Source: Mantis religiosa (taxonomy: Eukaryota > Arthropoda > Insecta > Mantodea > Mantidae). Taken from it: a DNA stretch of 64,000 nt. Shown here one piece after another: positions 56,090 through 64,000 of the stretch; position 1 is the first letter of the stretch, and the number at the start of each line of letters is the position of its first letter. The position numbers were made by a program, and so were the translations under genes. The stretch covers positions 172,756,309-172,820,308 of the forward strand of contig CM060952.1 in assembly GCA_030765055.1 (NCBI GenBank). The letters run 5' to 3'. Below the pieces are notes generated by a model. That model saw only the letters and a program-made list of their open reading frames with translations. It made no database searches and had not been told where the DNA came from.

Positions 56090-56375
56090 CTCATTTTCTT
56101 CTCGGGTAGCCAGCCAGATGAAATGATGATTAGATATCAACGTTTCGGGAGTGTGCATCTCTCCCATCATCAGGATATTTATAAAATGTTATAACCAACA
56201 TTTATAAATAACATTTATAAATATATTTATTTTATAACATTTTATAAAGATCATCATGATGGGAGAGGTGCAGACTCCCGAAACGTTGATATCTAATCAT
56301 CTTTTCACCTGGCTGGCTACCCGAGAAGAAAGTGAGCGTATTGGTCGCCAGGAAAGCTTCAGGTCTTATAAGAGT
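56090..56375. repeat. Dispersed repeat family R, head-to-head palindrome
   Basis: The left arm, 56097-56200, is the inverse of the right arm, 56240-56345: shared CTTCTCGGGTAGCCAGCCAG, GATATCAACGTTTCGGGAGT and CTCCCATCATCA. The arms meet in an AT-rich loop of TTTATAA repeats (about 56185-56250). Each arm equals the end of the single units at 47596 and 54120. Confidence 0.85.
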
Positions 56376-56379
56376 ACAG

Positions 56380-57240
56380 TTGCCTGACAAAACCTTTTAC
56401 AGGTGTATTGAGAAATAATACCAGCAAAATGTGGAGAACTGGCTATTTTAATTAACTCCACAGAGCGACTCGGATGCAGAGTTCTAATACAAGCAATTTG
56501 TGTCCCTGAACACGAGGAAGCCATGCAATTAAAAGAAGAGACCCAGATGCGCATATGGCTGTACTTACTGCCTATTGCAGAACAATTGCTGTCGAACGAG
56601 CGCAGTTGCTTAGCTTCTTGATGGACTCTGAATCCCGCTGTCCCCTTCTATTCAGGTCCCTAATTGTGAGTATGTACTGAAAGGAAGAAACCTACCCTTT
56701 TAGCCAACAATTCCAGATGTAAGAGGAAGGGAAATAAGCATTACCTTGTTGTGTGTCCCTGAAGGCAGCCTTCAACCAGTCCTTATTATATGAAGTCAAA
56801 AGGAATAAATAAAGAGCCTAAGAAGGTAATGCTGCATATCTCAAGGAAACTTCTGTGTGGAATGAATATTTAAAAAGTTCCTGGTTAAAATTTAAAAATT
56901 ATTGAAAAATTACAAATTTGGGAATTAAGAATAAGTTGTTCTACATTATCATACCGTAAATTAAAATAAAAGAAATACTTAACTGTATAAAACATAAGGA
57001 AGAGAATGCTTTGCCCTATCTGTAACCATTCGCACATTTTATTATAAGGCAGTATTCCTGAAAAATGTGATTATTCTATTTATGTTGCCTTAAGTAGTAT
57101 AGTCCTCCTATAACGTATTTAACATTGAATTATAAATACTTTTATATTCTATATACTTAAAAATTTTCATATTTTTGATCTGCGAACGAATACTTAAGAC
57201 GTAAATAAAAATAGCATATTTTCAAACATTTTTTTTTCTA
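56380..57240. other. No gene recognised
   Basis: Anonymous DNA. Confidence 0.5.
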
Positions 57241-57299
57241 CGTGAGAAAGAGGAACCGATACCTATCTGTGTAGTTGACCTCCTTAACAATGACCAAGG

Positions 57300-58310
57300 T
57301 AAACATATTCTTAATCTATCCCGACTACTGTACAGTGTAGTCAAAGTAGAACATCGCCGACACAATACGGAACTGCATCAGTGTACTAACTGCCAAAACT
57401 GTGGACACACCAAAAATTACTGCCACCTAGAGCCCCGCTGTGTTTGCTGCACAGGCAACTATCACTTTTCTCAGTGCACGAAGCCCTCTACTACACCAGC
57501 TCAGTGTGTTAATTGCCAACAAGATCATCCGGCAAACTATCGCGGTTGTTCCCATTACTTACAGCTGAAGGAACGACAGTCTCGGTGCTTTCAGCAGCAG
57601 GCAATACCATCCCGTCACAATTCACAGCAACCAAACTCAGCTTCTCAACAACAGCCACTGGTTCAGCAACAACAAGCACAGCGTTCACAACAGCAACAAC
57701 AAACACGTCATAGTCCTTCTGCAACTGTTCCTTCTCCGCCATCAGCATCAGTTACTCTACAAATCACTCGTCCGTCCGCTTATTACATATGCCTGCCAAG
57801 TGTGGGGGGGGGGGGCACACACACATGTCATCTGCGTCTTCTTCAGGTCATACAGAATCGTTTCATGCGCATCGCTACCAACGCTCCATGGTTCATCCGT
57901 AATCAGCAGCTCCATCACGAACTAGGACTGCTACCTCTTCACGACTACATTCGCAGGATCGCCCATCGTTTCTTTTCCACGCTGCAAGAAGTTCCAGGAG
58001 CTGTGCATTATAACATCGGCGTCCGCACGCGCCAGCCCTCACGCTTGAAGAGGAGACTACCACAGGACCTGCTTCTAAGTGATACATCTGATTCGAGTGA
58101 TTCTAGTGCTTGATGCCAGTCTTACATCTTCAATATTGACATAATTTCTCAGAGAGTATTTATTATTGGAGTTCTAACTTAATGTAGTTAGGGGGCGGCC
58201 TGCTAGCCTACCCGGAGTATTATTGTTCTTATTATACTGTTACCTTCTTTTCACTCTGATCTGTAAAGCATTGTACTGCTGATCGATCAATAAAAAATTA
58301 TAAAAAGACA
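57300..58310 (+). pseudogene. Internally deleted LINE: ORF1 zinc knuckles joined to the ORF2 C-terminus
   Basis: From about 57345 the + strand encodes ORF1 Cys/His knuckles: QCTNCQNCGHTKNYC, CVCCTGNYHFSQC, CVNCQQDHPANYRGC. A Gln-rich stretch follows (about 57580-57720). Near 57780 it changes to LITYACQVWG and, after a G run at 57804-57813, to a frame (57802-58113) with LRLLQVIQNRFMRIATNAPW, LGLLPLHDYIRRIAHRFFST, ending in a Ser/Asp-rich tail. The second part is the end of a Jockey-type ORF2; endonuclease and most of the reverse transcriptase are missing. The element ends near 58310 after AATAAA and an A-rich tail. Confidence 0.75.
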
Positions 58311-58319
58311 TTTACTTCA

Positions 58320-61300
58320 GATATCGAATTTGCACTCTCGAGGTGCATACATACCATATAAATTATTTAGAAACTACTATTGATATTAAAAAAAATATAT
58401 CGTAAAGGTCATTTACTGTAGTTCATCCATGTACTTTCCATGTATAAGTGTTTAACCCTGGGTATTTTGCAGTTATAGGAATTGAAACAGCGTGCAGAAC
58501 CGTCCACAGAAATACATTTAATTTCTCATATTAATTTTAACATATGAAGTAGTTATGCTATGTTGAATTTATTAAATTTATTATAAATTTGTTTAAGCAT
58601 TATTTAAATGTATGTATAGTATGTTATGGGTTGGAAAAAGGTTCCTCCTGTCTTAATTTTTCAGTCCACAATTACTCCGAGTTAATCTATTAACTTTATT
58701 GCATACTTTATCTATAGGAATTACTATATTCTATCCTAAAATGCGATATTGTATGCATGAGTAATATAAGTCGAATTGAATTGAAGTTGAATTGAACTAT
58801 TGATTGTGTATATTCCAAAATGTTACAAGTTTTGGCTACGTTTATTGGTTTTTACCTTGTTGCTCCCTTGGCTTACATGACACTCTGGTCTTCTGCTCTG
58901 CCAGTTAGCTCTTAACTTCCATGGCTCCTTGTTACTTAATTAGTCCCATTCTTCTCCCTCATCTTCCTTTCTTATATTCTTTACATTTCTGGCCCATTTC
59001 TTTTACTTTCTGCAAGAACTCACCAATACTATTTACCTTATTTTCCTCCTTTCTCGTTAACATTTTTATATGTACTATCCTCTTCTTTACTTTGTCCCAT
59101 TTTTCCTCCCAAACCTTCTTTATCCACATTGCAACCTACTCGCATTCTGTTACATTGTTTTCTATGCTTTTTTCCCTTACACAATTCACGAATTCTCTTT
59201 CCCTACCTCTTATCACACTTAGAAATATTGTTCCTGTTCTCATCCAAGCTGACCCATCTCTCTCTTGCCTGTTGCAGTAATCTACATATGCTTCTCGTCC
59301 CCAATTTCTTTTTATTTGCTTGTAAAATGAGTAACACAAATTACTCTCTGAAGTAGCTCTCTGAATTAAAAAAAAAGTTATAAAAGTTTTCTTCCGTATG
59401 TTACATATGTAAATATATGTGATATATATGTGGTATGAAATAAGAATTTAGTACTCTGCACGTGGTGAATACCAGTTGGAAGATGTTATAATTTTGTGTC
59501 CAAGTTGTGACATATTCTTAAAGAAATTATAGGGCGCTGGATGAGAAGACTTGGAAACTTCGACGGTGCAATCAATTTAGAAACCATTACCTTTAATTAA
59601 CAGCCGTCGCGTAGAGAATCTCACCTCAGGAGTAGGCTAGGATGGATGTTCTTTTCTATATGAAGTTGACTTTTTTTTGGAAAATAAATAATTATCTCTC
59701 TCCTCTTTTTATATTGTTAGTTTAAATATAGATATTTGGCATAAAATGATGCAAAAATTAAATTAAAATCACTCCAATACATTCATTTATTACTCATATT
59801 AATCGCAACATTTCACACGCGCGTCTGCTATGGCAATCAATCTTCTAGTGAAAGCATCCTTCTATCAATATTATTGATTTTTATCCCCATAGCAACCGTC
59901 CATATCTTTATATCCACGTCATTCATGGCAACCTATACACACAATTTATTTTTATATTTTTGTTTTTCAATTTCACTTTCGTAACTTAATATAAACTTGA
60001 TAACCATACATCGGATCCCGTAAACCTTAGCAATCAATGTACGCCCACAGGTACTATACAAGGTCAGGCACGACATCAACAAACGTCCGTGTCAACAAGT
60101 ATACCGAGGCGCTGTGTGTATAGTGTAAGCTACCTTACAACATGCCATCTTTATCATTGCTTTCGCTGCGGAAACTACTGTGAACAATCATGTTCATTCG
60201 TAAATTGTCGCCTCTCACTGAAAGTACATTTTCCAAGCTGTTTAATGGTTGTTGATAATACCCAAAATGGGGTGTGAAATGGAGATTGTCCAATAATTGT
60301 TGTGAAAGTAATGCTATTAACACAATCAATCCAACACCTTGCATTCCCTGAAAGGCAGAGCTACCTGCGCTGCGAGCAGTAGTTGTAATGAAACAAAAGC
60401 TACCTGTTGCGAACCGGACTATCCCTGCGTGTTGTCCTCGGGAATAACGTCAGCAGCCATATACTGCGAGACTCGTAAACTTCATATCCCTTTAAAGGTA
60501 TACCTCCGATGTCTGTTTATGATATTTTAAATCATTCTTTAAACAATTTTAAACTTTAAATAGCATTACGAAATCAATAAAAACGTTGATTTTTCTCGGG
60601 TCAACCTTAAAATAACTTGCAGGTTTCTGTATGATTAGACGCCAAAGAATATATAAGTTCAGTATTTTCCAAGTATGCAACACAAATTTTTAATGGAAAT
60701 TCTATCCCGAACTACCCTTTCCATGGGAACAGCTTGTTATTTTTATTTTCTCAAAATTGACTCTTGACGATTTTGATTCAGAAAAAATGTCTTTCACAGA
60801 CAAATGTTTGAATGAAAAATATTTTCACTTTTCTGGGAGTATCCAGAGAAGTACTCTTCAGTCTTAATATCTAACTTTTATATTGCCTTAAACTGTAAGA
60901 GATATACAGTATAAAAACTGTTTATACAAAAAGTAGATATAATTAAAGCAAAATTTACATCAAAATAATTTTATACCTTTTCTCTTAATGATCCTCAGTA
61001 GAAACAATGTCCCCTGGCGGTATTACTTATGCTGCGTGGGACAAAGCCAATGATGGGGATGCCTTCTTAGAGCTTTTGGCGTAGTTCGTTTGTGTATGAA
61101 CCCTACAAAGGGGGTTGCTGCTTCCGCTCTTCCAGCCATGTTGATCTCCTGGTCTTCAGTTGTCCGTTGCAGTCTTTACACATTTCCCTGTGCAGGATCT
61201 ATCTTTAGGAGCTCTTATGTTCCCAAGGTGATAGAAGACCTTCTTTAAATACAAGGTGGACCGCTTATCCCGCAGTCACTCGGCTGGCTAATTGCAATGT

Positions 61301-61360
61301 CCACAGAGACTGGGCGATGGGATCGTCACATCCCTAAAATATTAAATAAACTCAGTTAAA
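58320..61360. other. No gene recognised
   Basis: Anonymous DNA with a pyrimidine-rich part at 58880-59280. Frames such as 58921-59280 are low-complexity and have no motif. Confidence 0.5.
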
Positions 61361-61369
61361 ATTCTATAA

Positions 61370-61690
61370 AACTATGGCGGTTGCAATGTTAACTTAGGCT
61401 TGTGAGAATTGGACACTTATAAGATCAGAATAGAAAAAAAGTTGGAATCAGCTGAAATGAAATTGTTTCGTTCTGTAGCCGGATATGCACTTTTAGAATA
61501 AGAAAAACTTAATAAGGACATTAGAGCAGGATTAAACATATTCACTTTAAATGACAGAATACATTAAATAAGAAATAACTGATTAGAACATATAGGAGGG
61601 ATGCTACAAAAGGATTACCATAAATATTACTTCGATACCAACCTAAAGGTAGAAGAAGTGTTGGGCGTCCCTGTGACAGATGGACTTGGT
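61370..61690 (+). pseudogene. LINE ORF2 C-terminal fragment (RTE/CR1-like type)
   Basis: With several stops, the + strand reads ACENWTL, VESAEMKLFRSVAGYALLE, IRAGLNIFTLNDRI, LEHIGGMLQKD and GRRSVGRPCDRW. The order Y/A-C-E-x-W-T-L, A-E-M-K-x-x-R, W/L-x-x-H-I, G-R-P-x-x-R-W marks the C-terminus of many non-LTR retrotransposon ORF2 proteins. Confidence 0.65.
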
Positions 61691-61764
61691 CTGGAAATAG
61701 GTAAAAGGTCTAAATCCATGAAGTAAAATATAATTTTATAGCTTTAAAAATGTCGAAATACTAA

Positions 61765-62145
61765 TTGTTGTTGATATACGTTTTTAATTGTTTTACACTT
61801 CATTCAACTGAAAATCGTTATTCGTCAATTTTTATCTTTCTGTCTAAGAAACAGATACACGCATTTTATGCAGAAAATTGTTATACTCCTGTGCTTAATA
61901 AATTAGAAGTGAAATCATATGGGTGGTTTAAGGAAGATTCTGCTACTGCCTGTACAGCAATGAAGTCCATGAATAAAATTAGGGAAGTGTTTGTAAATAA
62001 TGATTAGCTCTCGCTTCCCCGATCTAACAGTATGTGAGTTTTACTTGTGGGGTAACTTGAAATACAAAGTTTGCAAGACATATCCTCATACACTGAAAGA
62101 ACTAAAATATAATATTAGAAATGAAATCGGGAACATTTAATCAGC
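61765..62145 (+). pseudogene. Mariner-superfamily transposase C-terminal remnant
   Basis: A frame to 62007 has EDSATACTAMKSMNKIREVF (the block around the second catalytic Asp). After a frame change, about 62012-62140 reads SRFPDLTVCEFYLWGNLKYK and TYPHTLKELKYNIRNEI (the third catalytic block and following region). Several lesions. It ends some 50 bases before the mariner at 62198 and is a different, older element. Confidence 0.6.
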
Positions 62146-62722
62146 AGCAAACATTCTTTGAGCCTTTAATATTTTTGGCAGGTATAGAAGGGTTATATGA
62201 GGGCTGCCCAATAAAGAATGATCATAATGCAATAAAATTCAATCTTATTATATTCTGTTAGGTTAATGTGAAACAAACAAGCCGTAGTAGTTTCAGTGTT
62301 GTTACTCCTAGTTCCCGCCTGTGAGAACCAAGCAAGTTCAGACATATTCAGTATTGCCTACAGCTGCAATGGAGGTAACATGCAGCTAAAGTTGGTGTTA
62401 GAGGAAGATCCAGAGTTTCTTTCAAACGTAATCACTGCTGATGAAACTTGGCTACATCATTTTAATCCTGAGAGCAAACAGCAAAGAGCAGTGTGGAAAT
62501 CTCCTTCATTACCAACCCCCAAGAATCAAAAGTGGTTGATTCTGCTGGGAAAGTTATGGTCATCTCATTCTTTGATATTCATGGAGTGGTTTATCGGCGT
62601 GTTGTACCTGCACACACAACATTAACTGCGCAGTACTACAGGGATGTCCCGAAAACATTGCAAGTCCATATCAGGCGCAAAGGACCACATTTCCGTGAAG
62701 GAAGCTTGATGCTGCACGAAGA

Positions 62723-62725
<3 letters not shown>

Positions 62726-62793
<68 letters not shown>
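62726..62793. repeat. (CT)n microsatellite
   Basis: About 34 CT units with one T insertion, at the edge of the inserted SINE. Confidence 0.95.
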
Positions 62794-62795
<2 letters not shown>

Positions 62796-62955
62796 TAATT
62801 TACGTCCTCCAAAGTTAAGTCATATCGGACGATGAATGAAATTGGTCAAATGGTACCTTATCCAGGTAGCTCACCCTAACCGAGATTCGAACTCGGGACC
62901 TCTTGAACGTGAGGCAGACACGCTACCGTCTACGCTACCAAGGCGGACACGCCAC
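62796..62955 (-). repeat. SINE family 3, minus strand, inserted in mariner copy 2
   Basis: The inverse strand has the tRNA-like head (CGCCTTGGTAGCGTAGACGG, B-box GAGTTCGAATCTCGGT) and a short body. Its 3' end abuts the CT run (AG run on its own strand). Possible imperfect target duplication: cacgaagat / cacgatat. Confidence 0.75.
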
Positions 62956-63329
62956 GATATTGCGTGGCCGCATATTGCCAATGTTGTTGCTGAATAACTT
63001 GTAAAAATCGACGTGAAGTGCATCCCTCACCCTCCCTAAAGTCCGGATTTAGCCCTATGTGACTTTTTTCTATTCCCTAACTTGAAAACGCCTTCGTGGG
63101 AGGCATTATCCATTATCAGAAGTGGTGGTGAACGCTGCGGAGGTGATTTTGAAAGATATCTCGCAAAAAAGGTTTCCAGCATGTCTTTGAAGTCGGGTAG
63201 AAATGCTGGAACAAGTGAATCACATTCAGGGGAGACTATTTTGACAACGAGCATCAAAATTATGAGGATATGTAAAGGTACGTTGTCACAAAAAAGTGAT
63301 CAGTCTTTATTGAACAGCCCTCGTACAAC

Positions 63330-63597
63330 GTAACCCTTGGACTTCCAACCCGACTGCAGGCCTCACGCCGATACGGGAGGAGATATGGTCAGCATCACAG
63401 CACCCCTAAGTGGGAAGTTGGCTCTCTAGAACAGGGTTCGTCACCTAGCGTAACTCTCCAATTTCCTCACGATGCTGAGTGAACACCGGTCGTATACCCG
63501 AGACTTAAAACCGCACCCCTCAGGGGTGGGGTTGAACCCGGGTGTATTAAGTGGCACCCAAGCACAACGCTCTAGTCCACTACACCACGGCGCAGGG
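63330..63597 (-). repeat. tRNA-derived SINE (family 5), minus strand
   Basis: The inverse strand begins GCCCTGCGCCGTGGTGTAGT (A-box) and has GGGTTCAACCCC (B-box) about 50 bases later, with a body extending to about 63330, just outside the mariner end. Confidence 0.6.
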
Positions 63598-63864
63598 CTA
63601 ATGGTTATCTACAGAGGGAAATACTTATTTGGAACACATTTTATAAGGTAAGGTAAAATATGCACTTTTATTTAATCGTTAACATGTATTATTTTGGGGT
63701 ATAAGCTGTGATCAGATTTCGGGCTACTGGCATTCGCGTTAATAAAGGAAGCTGGGTAATTGTAGTTATTAGTTTACTGGATGCTTTCGGACTATTTATA
63801 CCTATAATAATATTAATTCGTTTGTGAGATATGTCAATCATAAATACAAACATGACACAGGCGG

Positions 63865-64000
63865 TTTCGTCTTTGGCCCGCATTCGGAAGGTCCGGGTTC
63901 GATTCTCGTGGCCAAACTACCTAACCCATGGGCTTTCCCCGCCATGCCAGGCAAATGTAGTAGGAGGGCTGCCGGTCTTCGAACCCAGGTCTCGTGGTGG
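63865..64000 (+). repeat. tRNA-derived SINE (family 6), cut by window end
   Basis: A tRNA-like arm and B-box GGGTTCGATTCTCGTGG (near 63895-63911) are followed by a body with CTAACCCATGGGCTTTCCCC. The head is degenerate. Confidence 0.5.

Larger units (their letters stand above)
62198..63323 (+). mobile_element. Mariner element, internally deleted (copy 2), split by a simple repeat and a SINE
   Basis: TIR TGAGGGCTGCCCAATAAAGA and the inverse of TCTTTATTGAACAGCCCTCG are flanked by TA (62196-62197 and 63324-63325). It is colinear with 45738-46654, including ATGCAGCTAAAGTT then TGATGAAACTTGGCTACATC, so the missing 5' segment appears to be the same. A (CT)n run and a SINE (62722-62955) interrupt it after GATGCTGCACGAAGAT; transposase similarity resumes at CACGATATTGCGTGGCCGC. 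Many lesions. Confidence 0.85.

Noticed and set aside
58921..59280. 119-codon Leu/Phe/Ser-rich frame as a membrane protein gene
   Set aside because: It follows from a pyrimidine-rich tract (TTC/CTT codons) and has no other coding support.

Overview
The window reads as intergenic, repeat-rich DNA of an arthropod, most likely an insect with a large genome. The base composition is AT-rich, tRNA-derived SINEs occur in both orientations, and there are fragments of several LINE types, decayed mariner, Tc1-like and pogo/Tigger transposons, and one Maverick/Polinton. I find no convincing host gene. The species is not identified.

The centrepiece is a nearly full-length Polinton (Maverick) of about 16.4 kb at 20225-36625. 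Its terminal inverted repeats are about 0.7 kb, start with AGTAGT and end with ACTACT, and are flanked by a near-perfect 6-bp target duplication (cacata / cccata). Left to right on the + strand it carries a small conserved gene and the protein-primed DNA polymerase B. On the - strand follow the chromodomain integrase, a conserved gene of unknown function, a coiled-coil fibre-like gene and the packaging ATPase. On the + strand come a phospholipase A2-domain protein, an adenovirus-type cysteine protease, the minor (penton-like) capsid protein and the double jelly-roll major capsid protein. Two small - strand genes close the element, one of them with three exons. This gene set encodes DNA replication, integration and virion morphogenesis, as expected of a virus-like transposon. 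ATPase, phospholipase and major capsid frames are intact. At least eight other genes carry a premature stop, a frameshift or a missing start, so this copy is defective although its terminal repeats are still nearly identical.

Left flank (1-20224): two decayed cut-and-paste transposase remnants (2.8-3.2 kb, 8.3-8.6 kb), a LINE RNase H/zinc-finger fragment whose 3' region is split by a solo-LTR-like insertion (5.65-7.1 kb), minus-strand LINE reverse transcriptases (10.2-11.5 kb, 16.9-17.7 kb), a Tc1/mariner-like remnant (17.8-18.2 kb), and a GC-rich retro-insertion with a 16-bp target duplication (18.8-19.3 kb), possibly inside an older inverted-repeat element.

Right flank (36632-64000): LINE fragments (43.2-44.2, 53.6-53.9, 57.3-58.3, 61.4-61.7 kb), two mariner copies that appear to share one internal deletion (45.7-46.7 and 62.2-63.3 kb, the second split by a CT run and a SINE), a dispersed repeat family present as single units and as a head-to-head palindrome (47.6, 54.1, 56.1 kb), and many SINEs. 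The remaining stretches are anonymous AT-rich DNA with short tandem duplications.
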